DNA of 18,293 nucleotides from Alphaproteobacteria bacterium (GCA_009779595.1 WRDZ01000004.1:1-18293), one strand, 5' to 3'. Shown: positions 1 through 7,437, counted from the first letter of the stretch. Numbers and translations: made by a program. The notes: generated from the letters alone by a model not told the origin.

Positions 1-532
1 ACAGAAGGGCAAGCCTTATTTCATTGCCGTTGTACGAGGCCTGGACGGTCCTGCCAGGGTATCTGTCGGTCAGCCACCAGTTGAAGCCTATGCCGATGGC
101 CGCCCCGGCAATGACGTCATGCCAATAGTGCTTGTTCGCGTTGACCCTTGACCAGCCGGTGTATGAGGCGGCTGCGTATGCCGGAACGCCCGCCCACCAG
201 CCATAGCGCATCTGAAGGAAGGCCGCTCCGCTGAACGCGGCCGAAGTGTGCCCGGACGGGAAAGAATCGTACCTTGTGTCGCCGTAAGGGCGTTTGGCCT
301 TGATGGTGTGCTTAAGCGCCTGCGTGGTCAAAGCCGTGGCTGCCGTGGATTTTATCCACATGAGGCATCCGTCCCAGTCGGCGATGACAGTGCACGTGGC
401 CAGCCCCAGGCCGGGCAGCACAATCTCCAGATAGTCCCCGTTCCTTTCGTGGTTGCCTTTCGCCGCTGCCGGCGAGTCGCGCAAAAATGAGATGGCCAGA
501 AGAACCATTATGGCAACAGATAATTTGGTCAT
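1..532 (-). CDS. Secreted PAP2-superfamily phosphatase, 3' end outside window
   Basis: The 177 visible residues carry all three motifs of the type 2 phosphatidic acid phosphatase (PAP2) / acid phosphatase family: KxxxxxxRP at residues 74-82, PSGH at 92-95, and SRx5Hx3D at 128-139. The expected catalytic residues are H95 and H135, with D139 assisting. The first ~24 residues (MTKLSVAIMVLLAISFL followed by AAAKG) look like a signal peptide, so the enzyme probably acts in the periplasm or at the outer face of the inner membrane on lipid phosphates, undecaprenyl pyrophosphate or small phosphate esters. The substrate cannot be told from sequence. The start at 532 is the first ATG after the upstream terminator. 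No clear Shine-Dalgarno sequence precedes it. The stop codon lies beyond the left edge, so total length is unknown. Confidence 0.87.
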   Translation of the reverse strand, partial: MTKLSVAIMVLLAISFLRDSPAAAKGNHERNGDYLEIVLPGLGLATCTVIADWDGCLMWIKSTAATALTTQALKHTIKAKRPYGDTRYDSFPSGHTSAAFSGAAFLQMRYGWWAGVPAYAAASYTGWSRVNANKHYWHDVIAGAAIGIGFNWWLTDRYPGRTVQASYNGNEIRLALL

Positions 533-547
533 GATGAATGTAACAAT

Positions 548-587
548 AACAAAAAGACCCCGAAAAAGCAATCGCTTTTTCAGGGTC
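548..587 (-). terminator. Rho-independent terminator of the cold-shock gene
   Basis: Reading the minus strand, GACCCTGAAAAAGC pairs with GCTTTTTCGGGGTC around a GATT loop, with one mismatch, and is followed by a run of T. It starts 24 bases after the stop of the cold-shock gene and lies before the start of the PAP2 gene, so it should end the short cold-shock transcript. The PAP2 gene then needs its own promoter or readthrough. Confidence 0.9.
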
Positions 588-610
588 GCAAGTTTGCAAC
601 GAAAGCCTGA

Positions 611-814
611 TTACACAAGCTTAAGCTGTACAGCCGAGGTTTTGCCTTTGTTTTCGGTCAACTCGTAAGAAACTTTCTGGCCGTCTTTCAAGGACTTGAG
701 CCCAGCTTCATGCAGGGCGGATATATGCACGAACACGTCGCTGCCGCCATCATCGGGCTGGATAAAGCCATAGCCTTTTACGTTGTTGAACCATTTGACA
801 GTACCGATTGCCAT
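611..814 (-). CDS. cspA: Cold-shock domain protein (CspA family)
   Basis: This is a 67-residue single-domain cold-shock protein, the usual family length. It shows the N-terminal GTVKWFN signature, the RNP1 motif KGYGFI at residues 14-19 and the RNP2 motif VFVHIS at 27-32. These form the aromatic face that binds single-stranded RNA or DNA. Such proteins act in the cytoplasm as RNA chaperones that melt structure in mRNAs at low temperature or in stationary phase. The start at 814 has a GGAG Shine-Dalgarno sequence 7 bases upstream. The gene has its own promoter, a leader of about 110 bases with a hairpin, and a strong terminator, so it is a single-gene unit divergent from hydG. The exact paralogue type cannot be fixed from one copy. 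Confidence 0.97.
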   Translation of the reverse strand: MAIGTVKWFNNVKGYGFIQPDDGGSDVFVHISALHEAGLKSLKDGQKVSYELTENKGKTSAVQLKLV

Positions 815-842
815 TTTTATACTCCATAAGAAAAATTAAACG

Positions 843-864
843 GCTGTCGGGTAAACCCGGCAGC
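843..864 (-). promoter_or_regulatory. Hairpin in the cold-shock gene leader
   Basis: In the minus-strand leader, GCTG-C-CGGG pairs with CCCG-A-CAGC around a TTTA loop, with one C/A mismatch. The following bases are T-rich and lead into the GGAG ribosome site at 822-825. Long structured leaders are typical of cspA-type genes and control stability and translation with temperature. A role as thermometer or attenuator here is inference. Confidence 0.5.
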
Positions 865-929
865 AAAAGCTTTGGTTCTTTGGCCTTAATGCTTGGCAAA
901 ACCCGCCGAACTTCAACTCTCTGACCGCA

Positions 930-957
930 ATTATAGCACAGGAAAAAAATAAAACAA
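930..957 (-). promoter_or_regulatory. Cold-shock gene promoter with extended -10
   Basis: On the minus strand, TTGTTT (952-957), a 16-base spacer and TATAAT (930-935) form a sigma-70-type promoter. The TGC just before TATAAT gives an extended -10. The predicted start near 923 gives a leader of about 109 bases before the ATG at 814. Confidence 0.7.
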
Positions 958-992
958 CACAATAATTTCGGGACTGTAATAAAGTATATTTT

Positions 993-1021
993 TTGACAAG
1001 GCCGCCAGCCTTGGGTATATT
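993..1021 (+). promoter_or_regulatory. hydG promoter, with a dyad in the spacer
   Basis: TTGACA (993-998), 17 bases, then TATATT (1016-1021) is a near-consensus sigma-70 promoter. The spacer holds the inverted repeat CAAGGC-N5-GCCTTG (997-1013), placed where a bound repressor would block RNA polymerase. The predicted transcription start is about 1028, only 2 bases before the hydG ATG, so the mRNA would be nearly leaderless. This promoter should drive hydG and possibly the downstream DUF805-hydE-hydF genes. Confidence 0.75.
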
Positions 1022-1029
1022 CTTAAATT

Positions 1030-2412
1030 ATGAAAAGTTTCATCGACCATGACGAAATCGACGGCCTTGCGCGAAAGCCACGCGACAAGCGTTTCCTGCA
1101 CGAAGCCCTGGACCAGGCCGAGTCCGTCGAGCACAAAGGCCTTGCCCTGGACCAGGCGGCGGCTTTGCTTCTGAACGAGGACCCGGAAATCGACGACCGG
1201 ATTTTCGCGCTGGCGCGGGACATAAAGCAGCGCGTGTATGGCAACCGCGTGGTGCTGTTCGCTCCGCTGTACGTCAGCAACACGTGCAGCAACGAGTGTT
1301 TGTACTGCGGATTCCGCCGGTCGAACTTTAGCCTTAAGCGCAAAGAGCTGGACCAGCAGGAACTGGCCGACGAGGTCAGGGTGCTTACCCGCACGGGGCA
1401 TAAGCGCCTGCTGATGGTTTACGGGGAAACGAACGGCAGTAAAGCCGGGTATATAGCGGACACGGTAAGGTGGGCGTACCAGGTGAAGACCGAGAATTCG
1501 GGCGAGATACGGCGGATAAACGTGAACGCCGCTCCTATGGAGGTGGCGGATTTCAAGGTAATCAAACAGGCCGGGATAGGGACGTACCAGTGTTTCCAGG
1601 AAACCTACCACCGGCCGACTTATGAAAAGGTGCACGTGGCGGGGAAAAAGGCGGACTATGACTGGCGCCTGTACGCGATGCACCGCGCGGTCGAGGGCGG
1701 AATCGACGATGTGGGCATAGGCGTCCTTTATGGCTTAAGCGATTACAAGTGGGACACTTTGGCCATGCTGGCCCATTGCCGGCAGCTGGAAAAGGATATC
1801 GGCGTTGGGCCGCACACGGTTTCATTCCCAAGGATAGAGCCGGCGCAGGGCTCGGCCATGTCGGAAAACCCGCCCCATGCCTTGACGGACCGGCAGTTCA
1901 TGCGAGTCGTCGCCATAACGCGCATCGCGGTCCCGTACACGGGCATAATCATGTCCACGCGCGAAAACGCGGAAATGCGGCGGCAGCTTATAGAAACCGG
2001 GGTGTCGCAGATATCGGCGGGCTCGCGCACGTATCCCGGGGCGTACAAGGACAGCCTGGCCAACAAGCCCGACAGCCAGCAGTTCACCATCGGCGACACC
2101 AGAAGCCTGGACGACGTGGTGCTTGATTTGATTGGAATGAGGCACACTCCGTCGTTCTGCACGGGCTGTTACAGAAGCGGGCGCACGGGCGACCATTTCA
2201 TGGGGCTGGCCAAGACCGCGTTCATACACAGGTTCTGCAGCCCAAACGGGATACTTACCTTTGCCGAGTATCTGCGCGATTACGGCTCGGAAGACGCGCG
2301 TAAGGCGGGCAAGCGGCTGATTGACGAAATCATGGCTGCGGACGAGAACGCGGCCAAGGCGGTGGATAAGCTGCGGAAGATGGAGTCGGGCGACAGCGAT
2401 TTGTTTTTTTAG
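1030..2412 (+). CDS. hydG: [FeFe]-hydrogenase maturase HydG (radical SAM tyrosine lyase)
   Basis: HydG cleaves tyrosine with S-adenosylmethionine to give the CO and CN- ligands of the H-cluster, plus p-cresol. The 460-residue protein matches family length. The radical-SAM cluster motif CSNECLYC supplies C86, C90 and C93. The C-terminal auxiliary cluster motif, CX2C-X22-C with C377, C380 and C403, sits in the diagnostic SFCTGCYRSGRTGDHFM stretch. Its absence would have pointed to ThiH, so the HydG call is firm. The ATG at 1030 has no Shine-Dalgarno sequence; the -10 box ends only 8 bases upstream. It is the first gene of the maturation cluster, separated from the rest by 159 bases holding a palindromic repeat. 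Confidence 0.97.
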   Translation: MKSFIDHDEIDGLARKPRDKRFLHEALDQAESVEHKGLALDQAAALLLNEDPEIDDRIFALARDIKQRVYGNRVVLFAPLYVSNTCSNECLYCGFRRSNFSLKRKELDQQELADEVRVLTRTGHKRLLMVYGETNGSKAGYIADTVRWAYQVKTENSGEIRRINVNAAPMEVADFKVIKQAGIGTYQCFQETYHRPTYEKVHVAGKKADYDWRLYAMHRAVEGGIDDVGIGVLYGLSDYKWDTLAMLAHCRQLEKDIGVGPHTVSFPRIEPAQGSAMSENPPHALTDRQFMRVVAITRIAVPYTGIIMSTRENAEMRRQLIETGVSQISAGSRTYPGAYKDSLANKPDSQQFTIGDTRSLDDVVLDLIGMRHTPSFCTGCYRSGRTGDHFMGLAKTAFIHRFCSPNGILTFAEYLRDYGSEDARKAGKRLIDEIMAADENAAKAVDKLRKMESGDSDLFF

Positions 2413-2414
2413 GG

Positions 2415-2491
2415 GCGCAGTCCGCCCGCCACAAGGCGGCGCGCGGCGCTCGCTTTCGGCTCGCTTTGGCGCTGGCCCGGGCGGACTGCGC
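2415..2491 (+). repeat. GC-rich palindromic intergenic repeat, copy A
   Basis: Perfect 14-base arms GCGCAGTCCGCCCG (2415-2428) and CGGGCGGACTGCGC (2478-2491) enclose 49 bases, which hold further GC-rich short repeats such as CTCGCTTTCGG / CTCGCTTTGG. It begins three bases after the hydG stop. No T-run follows, so it is not a standard terminator, although the RNA would fold strongly and could shield the hydG 3' end. Related sequence occurs at 9679-9722 and 15919-15972. Confidence 0.7.
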
Positions 2492-2571
2492 TATCACCAT
2501 GAAAAGGCAATCTACACTATTTGTTAATCGTTATGCGGCACAATAGCTACACAAATATCAGGAGGCTTGTC

Positions 2572-3042
2572 ATGTCCTTATGGAAACCGGCGTACGGAAA
2601 ATTTTTGTGGAAAGAAGGGCGCATGAACCGCCTGGCGTATTTAATCTGGTGGCTTATCTTGTTAGGCGCGGGGACGTTGATAGCTTTGCTGACGGTTATC
2701 GGCGCTGCCGTTGTTCTAGCTGTGTCAGGCGGCTCTTTTGTGGCTGCCGGCGTGTTTTTGGTTCCAATGGGCGTCATAATTCTGGTTTATGTATGGATAA
2801 GCATTATGTTTGTCATAAAAAGAGTGCATGACATGGGATACAGCGGAGGGTGGGTACTGCTGTTTTATATTTTGGCATTTGTTTTAGGTATAACAGGGTT
2901 TGTAATAGAGCTTTTGTTGGATTCTTCCGTTATGGCAGTATTGGCGAATTTATTGGGATTGGCGTTCATGCTGCTCCTTTTCTTCAAGAAAGGCACTGCC
3001 GGGGATAATAGATACGGCCCGGACCCGCTGGCCGTCAAATGA
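2572..3042 (+). CDS. DUF805-family inner-membrane protein
   Basis: The 156-residue product has the DUF805 layout: an N-terminal FLWKEGRMNRLAYLIWW segment, about four hydrophobic helices, the conserved VIKRVHDMGYSGGW motif at residues 81-94, and a C-terminal GDNRYGPDP motif at 144-152. The family has no established biochemical role. The start at 2572 is chosen because AGGAGG lies at 2560-2565 with 6-base spacing. Its stop overlaps the hydE start (ATGA), so the two are likely translationally coupled. Sampled lines of the gene are only about 33-37% GC, against about 60% in hydG, and third positions are T/A-rich, which suggests later acquisition. A role in hydrogenase maturation or membrane placement is inferred only from position. 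Confidence 0.88.
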   Translation: MSLWKPAYGKFLWKEGRMNRLAYLIWWLILLGAGTLIALLTVIGAAVVLAVSGGSFVAAGVFLVPMGVIILVYVWISIMFVIKRVHDMGYSGGWVLLFYILAFVLGITGFVIELLLDSSVMAVLANLLGLAFMLLLFFKKGTAGDNRYGPDPLAVK

Positions 3043-4055
3043 GCTTTTCGTGCCGGGAAATCGAAGAGCTGCTTGACGGGCGCGACGATGCCTGGCTTTA
3101 TGAAAAGGCTTATGCTGTACGCAAGGAACACTATGGCAACGAAGTTTTCCTGCGCGGCATCATAGAAAACAGCAACCATTGCCAGAACAACTGCCTTTAT
3201 TGCGGGCTGCGCGCGGACAACAGGCAGGCCAGGCGCTATCGCCTGGATATTCCCGACATTGCCGCGGCTGTGCGCGAAATCGACGCGGCGGGCATCAAAA
3301 GCATAGTGCTGCAGGGCGGGCAAGAGGACACGCCCGAAAACATCGGGCTCTTATGCAAGGCTGTGCGGCTGATAAAGGAGATGACGAATGCTGACATCAC
3401 CATGTCGCACGGGGACTTTTCCGACGAGGTTTATGCTCGTTTTCGCGACGCGGGTGCGGACAGGTATTTGCTGAAAGTGGAAACCATGGACGACACTTTG
3501 CACGCGGCCGTGCGCCCGGGGCAAAGCGCGCAAAAGCGCATCGAACGCCTGGAATCCCTTTTAAGCCTTGGCTTTCAGGCGGGCAGCGGGTTTATCGCGG
3601 GAATGCCGGGCTATACCAACAAGATGCTGGCGGCTGACATGAAGCGGCTTAGCCAGATGGGCTTGCACATGTTTTCCCTGACTCCGTTCGTTCCGGCAGC
3701 GGGAACTTTGTGGGCGGACGAAAAATCGCCCAGCCCGGACCTTGTGCACAGGGCGTGCGCGATATACCGCCTGATGGACCCGATGGTGAACATGCCCGTG
3801 ACAAGCGCCATGGAAAGCCTGCAGCCGGGCTCGAAAAAACAGGGGCTGCAGCGCGGGTGCAACGTGGTCATGCACTCGTTCACACCCTTGAAGGTGCGCG
3901 GGGATTACAGCATTTACAAAGGGAAAAACATTGCTGGCGACGAGGCAAGCGGGCAGCTGCAGGCTTTGAAGGACATGGTCCAAAGCATCGGGCAGTTCAT
4001 TACGGCGGGCGCGCCTGGAAGAAGCAGGAAGGAAACACATGCGGGACACCCCTAA
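3039..4055 (+). CDS. hydE: [FeFe]-hydrogenase maturase HydE (radical SAM)
   Basis: HydE is a radical-SAM enzyme that processes the HydG iron product toward the 2Fe subcluster of the H-cluster. The motif NHCQNNCLYCGLR gives cluster ligands C48, C52 and C55. The LQGGQED stretch (around residue 91) and the LKVETMDD stretch follow the usual TIM-barrel pattern. At 338 residues it is close to family size. The second, dispensable cluster motif near the C-terminus of some HydE proteins is absent; only one cysteine (in QRGCNVV) remains there. BioB and PylB are relatives, but adjacency to hydG and hydF supports HydE. It overlaps the DUF805 gene by 4 bases and hydF by 17. Confidence 0.96.
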   Translation: MSFSCREIEELLDGRDDAWLYEKAYAVRKEHYGNEVFLRGIIENSNHCQNNCLYCGLRADNRQARRYRLDIPDIAAAVREIDAAGIKSIVLQGGQEDTPENIGLLCKAVRLIKEMTNADITMSHGDFSDEVYARFRDAGADRYLLKVETMDDTLHAAVRPGQSAQKRIERLESLLSLGFQAGSGFIAGMPGYTNKMLAADMKRLSQMGLHMFSLTPFVPAAGTLWADEKSPSPDLVHRACAIYRLMDPMVNMPVTSAMESLQPGSKKQGLQRGCNVVMHSFTPLKVRGDYSIYKGKNIAGDEASGQLQALKDMVQSIGQFITAGAPGRSRKETHAGHP

Positions 4056-5187
4056 GTCATTGCGCGCGGTCATAGCCATCGCGGGCCGCACGAACGCGGG
4101 CAAGTCGGCGTTGCTGAACTCCATTGTGGGGCAGGAAACGTCCATAGTGTCGGATATTGCCGGGACAACCACGGACACGGTCGCAAAGAATTACGAGCTT
4201 ACCGGCTACGGCCCCGTGACTTTTATCGACACCGCGGGGCTGGGCGATGAAAGCGGGCTTGCGGGCGCGCGCGGGGCTGCCACGGAAAAGGCTTTGCGAA
4301 CGGCGGATTTCGTGATGATTGTGGTGGGCGACGGCGATGTGGGCAAGCATGAAACCGCGCTGATTGACAGCCTGAAAGTGCCGCATATGGTTGTGTTCAA
4401 CAAGGCTGATTTATATCCGCATGCCGACGCGGTGTGCGCCTTGACGGGAGCCGGGGTTGACGGCCTGAAACAGCGGCTGGTGGCTGCTTTGCCGTTGCTT
4501 AAAGAGGCGGGGCTGCTGGACGGGCTGGTGGAAAACGGGGACACGGTGCTGCTGGTGGCTCCGCAGGACGCGGCCGCCCCAAAAGGCAGGCTGATAATGC
4601 CGCAGGTGCATACCCTGCGCGCGCTGCTGGACATGGGGGCGGTTGGGATTATCGTTCAGCCCGAACAGCTGGAAGCGGCGCTGAAGCTGTCGCCGAAGCT
4701 GGTTATCAGTGATTCGCAGGTTGTCAAGGACGTGGCGCAGCAGACCGATTTGCCGCTTACCACGTTTTCCCTGCTGTTCGGCCGTTTCAAAGGGGATTTG
4801 GCCCTGTACGCCAGGGGAGCTTCGGCCGTAGACCGGCTTAAAGAAGGCGACAGGGTGATGGTTGCGGAAAGCTGCAGCCACACGACAACCGAAGACGATA
4901 TCGCGCGGGTAAAACTGCCCAAGCTGCTGGAAGGCTATACAGGCAAAAAACTGCGGTTTTCGTTTGCGCAGGGCACTCAGTTTCCCGGCGATTTGGCCGA
5001 GTTTGCGCTGGTGCTGCACTGCGGGGGCTGCATGCTGACCGCGCGCCAGATGGCTGTCCGGCTTGAAACCTGCGTGAACGCGGGCGTAGCGGTGACCAAT
5101 TACGGCATGGCCATAGCCAAATGCCAGGGCGTGCTGGAGCGGGTCATCAAACCTCTGCTGACGATTCCATGCGCTGGACCGGAGTGA
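4039..5187 (+). CDS. hydF: [FeFe]-hydrogenase maturation GTPase and scaffold HydF
   Basis: HydF carries the assembled 2Fe precursor and delivers it to apo-HydA. The N-terminal GTPase domain shows the P-loop GRTNAGKS (16-23), the AGTTTD switch region, DTAG (64-67) and NKAD (121-124). The C-terminal iron-sulfur region has the family motif CxH-X45-HCxxC: C279, H281, H327, C328 and C331. Length is 382 residues. The start at 4039 has AGGAAGGA just upstream, inside the end of hydE. The last 41 bases overlap the 3' end of argS on the other strand, leaving no room for a terminator between them. Confidence 0.97.
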   Translation: MRDTPKSLRAVIAIAGRTNAGKSALLNSIVGQETSIVSDIAGTTTDTVAKNYELTGYGPVTFIDTAGLGDESGLAGARGAATEKALRTADFVMIVVGDGDVGKHETALIDSLKVPHMVVFNKADLYPHADAVCALTGAGVDGLKQRLVAALPLLKEAGLLDGLVENGDTVLLVAPQDAAAPKGRLIMPQVHTLRALLDMGAVGIIVQPEQLEAALKLSPKLVISDSQVVKDVAQQTDLPLTTFSLLFGRFKGDLALYARGASAVDRLKEGDRVMVAESCSHTTTEDDIARVKLPKLLEGYTGKKLRFSFAQGTQFPGDLAEFALVLHCGGCMLTARQMAVRLETCVNAGVAVTNYGMAIAKCQGVLERVIKPLLTIPCAGPE

Positions 5188-6850
5188 CGCCCAGCGTCCG
5201 CAGCGCGCCGGCCAACGCGGTTTGCGTCGCCTTCACAAGGGCAATCCTTGCGCCGGTGATTTGCGCGTCGTCCGTTGAAAAGCGCAGGCCGGGGTCGCGG
5301 TTGCCGGCGGTCCACAGGCTGTGGAACCGGGTGGCCAGGTCGTTGAGGTAGCCGGTGACGCGGTGAGGCTCGGCAAACGCGGCGGCCTCTTCGATGACCA
5401 CGGGCAGCAGGGAAACCTGCTGCAGAAGGGCGCGTTCGTGCGGGTCGGCAAGCAGGGCCGTGTTGACTTTCGCGCCGCTGTTCTTGCGCAGGACCGAGCA
5501 GGCGCGGGCGTGCGCGTACTGCACGTAGAACACAAGGTTGTCCTTGCTTTGCTCTTTAACCTTGTCGATGTCGAACGCCATCTGCGCGTCGTTGCGCCGG
5601 GTAAGCATGTAAAAGCGCAGTTCGTCCTTGGTGACCTGTTCCAAAAGGTCGGCCACGGTGATGATGTTGCCGGCGCGTTTGCTTAACTTGAACGGCTGGC
5701 CGCCTTTTGTGATGCGCACAATCTGGCACAGCAGGATTTTGATTTGGGCCTTGCCCCGGGTTATGGCCTTGACCGCCGCGGTCAGCCGAGGGACGTATCC
5801 GGCGTGGTCGGCTCCCCACACGTCGTACATCACGGTGAACCCGCGCATGAGCTTGTCGTAATGATAGGCTATGTCGGACAGGAAATATGTTTCCGCCCCG
5901 TCGGACTTTATCAGCGTGCGGTCGCAGTCGTCACCGAATTGCGTGGCGCGGAACAGCAGCTGTTCGGCCGGTTCATAGTCTTCAGCCGCGGTTTTCCCGC
6001 TTTTGGGCGGAGGCAGCGTCCCGCGGTAGGACAGGCCGTTTTCCTCCATGAACTTCAGCGCCTTTTCCACTTTGCCGTCGTCGTAAAGTTTTTGCTCGGA
6101 CGAGTATAAATCCATGTTTATGCCCATCAGCGCGATGTCGGCGCGTATCATGTCCATCATGGCGTCCACGGCGAAGTCCTTGAAATACGTTTCGTCGAAC
6201 TTGCCAAGCCATTTATCGCCGTCCTTGTCGCGCAGTTTTTGCGCGGCGTCTATCATATATTCGCCCGGATAATACCCGTCGGGAATGTCCGCCGGGGAAC
6301 CGGTTATCAGCTCTTCATAACGCAGGTACAGGGATTTGGCCAGCTTGGTCACCTGCATGCCCTTGTCGTTGGTGTAAGATTCGCGCGTGACGGCAAACCC
6401 GGCCTTTTGCAGCACGCCGGCCAATGCGTCGCCGGTCATGGCGATGCGCACGTGGCCTATGTGGACGGGGCCGGTGGGGTTTGCGGATATATACTCGACA
6501 TTGACCTTCACGTTGCGGCCGATGTCGCTGGCCCCGTAATTTTCATCGTTTATGGCCGCTGTCAGCAGCCTGTCCCACACAGCGTCGGCCAGGCGTATGT
6601 TCACGTATCCGCCGGCTGTCTGCACCTGGGTGAAATCCGGGTTTTTGCGCAGCTGCGCCGCGATTTTTTCGGCTATGGCGGGCGGAGGCTGGCGCAAATC
6701 CTTGGCCAGCACCATGGCGGCGTTGGTGGTCAGGTCGCCGTGAGCGAACTCTTTTGGGGCGGACACCACGACCTTTGCCGCGTCCGCATCCGGAAACACG
6801 GCCTTGACGGCGTCCATGACGGTTTTCTTGTATTCCTTATACAGGTTCAT
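5147..6850 (-). CDS. argS: Arginine-tRNA ligase
   Basis: ArgS charges tRNA-Arg with arginine in the cytoplasm. The 567-residue protein has the N-terminal additional domain (about residues 1-90), the class I HIGH signature in NPTGPVHIGH (H130-H133), and the KMSKS equivalent KLSKR (388-392) followed by the usual AGN. The anticodon-binding helical domain ends with LGVTPVQRM, where family members usually stop; six further residues (ESSAEV) follow. The start at 6850 lies inside the last 14 bases of grpE, so the pair is probably cotranscribed and coupled; the upstream Shine-Dalgarno sequence is weak. The 3' end overlaps hydF convergently by 41 bases. Confidence 0.97.
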   Translation of the reverse strand: MNLYKEYKKTVMDAVKAVFPDADAAKVVVSAPKEFAHGDLTTNAAMVLAKDLRQPPPAIAEKIAAQLRKNPDFTQVQTAGGYVNIRLADAVWDRLLTAAINDENYGASDIGRNVKVNVEYISANPTGPVHIGHVRIAMTGDALAGVLQKAGFAVTRESYTNDKGMQVTKLAKSLYLRYEELITGSPADIPDGYYPGEYMIDAAQKLRDKDGDKWLGKFDETYFKDFAVDAMMDMIRADIALMGINMDLYSSEQKLYDDGKVEKALKFMEENGLSYRGTLPPPKSGKTAAEDYEPAEQLLFRATQFGDDCDRTLIKSDGAETYFLSDIAYHYDKLMRGFTVMYDVWGADHAGYVPRLTAAVKAITRGKAQIKILLCQIVRITKGGQPFKLSKRAGNIITVADLLEQVTKDELRFYMLTRRNDAQMAFDIDKVKEQSKDNLVFYVQYAHARACSVLRKNSGAKVNTALLADPHERALLQQVSLLPVVIEEAAAFAEPHRVTGYLNDLATRFHSLWTAGNRDPGLRFSTDDAQITGARIALVKATQTALAGALRTLGVTPVQRMESSAEV

Positions 6851-7361
6851 TGTCCAGGTCTTTCTTTGCGACCACGACCATGGCCTCGCGCAGGACGCGG
6901 CCGTCGATAAGGTACCCGCGCTGCAGTTCCTCGACTATCTGCCCGTCCGTAACCTTGCTGTCGGCTGTGGGGACCTGTGAAACGACCTGGTGGAATTCGG
7001 GGTCGAAAACCTGTCCGACGGACGGGATTTCCGTAATCTTGAACTTGGCGAACACGGCCTTGAAGTTGTCCAGCGTCATCTGGATTCCCTGGCGGAAGGC
7101 CGAGCCGTCCGTGCTGGCGCGCAGGGCCCTTTCCAAAGAGTCGACCACGGTCAGCAGCTCTTTGGCGAAGTTGAACACAGCGTACTTTTCGCGCTTTTCA
7201 GCGTCTTGCATGACGCGCCGCTTGGTGTTCTCGGCGTCGGCATAGGCGCGCAGCACGTCGGTTTTCAGTGTTTCCACCTGTTCCTGCAGCGATTCAAGCG
7301 TTGGCAGGGCAGCCTCGGCCGCTTCCGCTGATTCGTCATTTCCGGTAATCTGCTGTGTCAA
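6837..7361 (-). CDS. grpE: Nucleotide exchange factor GrpE, TTG start
   Basis: GrpE releases ADP from DnaK in the DnaK-DnaJ chaperone cycle. The protein has the long N-terminal coiled coil (about residues 18-70, with LRAYADAENTKRRVMQDAEK) and the C-terminal beta domain with VFDPEFHQVVSQVP and the family signature VEELQRGYLIDGRVLREAMVVV. The frame extends upstream to 7463, but those codons run through the promoter. I chose TTG at 7361 because AAAGGAG lies 9 bases before it, giving 174 residues. It shares a back-to-back promoter region with rph, as in many alphaproteobacteria, but the hrcA gene often found just upstream of grpE is absent here. argS follows with a 14-base overlap. Confidence 0.95.
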   Translation of the reverse strand: MTQQITGNDESAEAAEAALPTLESLQEQVETLKTDVLRAYADAENTKRRVMQDAEKREKYAVFNFAKELLTVVDSLERALRASTDGSAFRQGIQMTLDNFKAVFAKFKITEIPSVGQVFDPEFHQVVSQVPTADSKVTDGQIVEELQRGYLIDGRVLREAMVVVAKKDLDNEPV

Positions 7362-7364
7362 GGC

Positions 7365-7393
7365 TTGATTCTCCTTTCTTGAAAGAATATAAT
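7365..7393 (+). promoter_or_regulatory. rph promoter, overlapping a GANTC site
   Basis: TTGATT (7365-7370), 17 bases, then TATAAT (7388-7393) gives a predicted start near 7400 and a 38-base leader with GGAG at 7426-7429. The -35 box overlaps GATTC (7367-7371), a CcrM-type GANTC site. The -10 overlaps the -10 of the divergent grpE promoter, so the two promoters may compete. Confidence 0.65.
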
Positions 7394-7414
7394 ACAGGAA
7401 GACAATTTTTGCAA
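7386..7414 (-). promoter_or_regulatory. grpE promoter
   Basis: On the minus strand, TTGCAA (7409-7414), 17 bases, then TATATT (7386-7391) gives a predicted start near 7379, upstream of the Shine-Dalgarno sequence at 7371-7377. It does not match the alphaproteobacterial heat-shock sigma pattern that might be expected for grpE, so it looks like a housekeeping promoter. Confidence 0.6.
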
Positions 7415-7437
7415 GACATATAAATGGAGTATATATT

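Noticed and set aside
931..1683. 250-codon open frame opposite the first half of hydG
   Set aside because: It runs antisense through the radical-SAM region and the hydG promoter. It is a composition artefact.
2520..2550. Separate promoter for DUF805 (TTGTTA and TAGCTA)
   Set aside because: Both boxes match poorly, so I could not support a promoter call; readthrough from hydG is equally likely.
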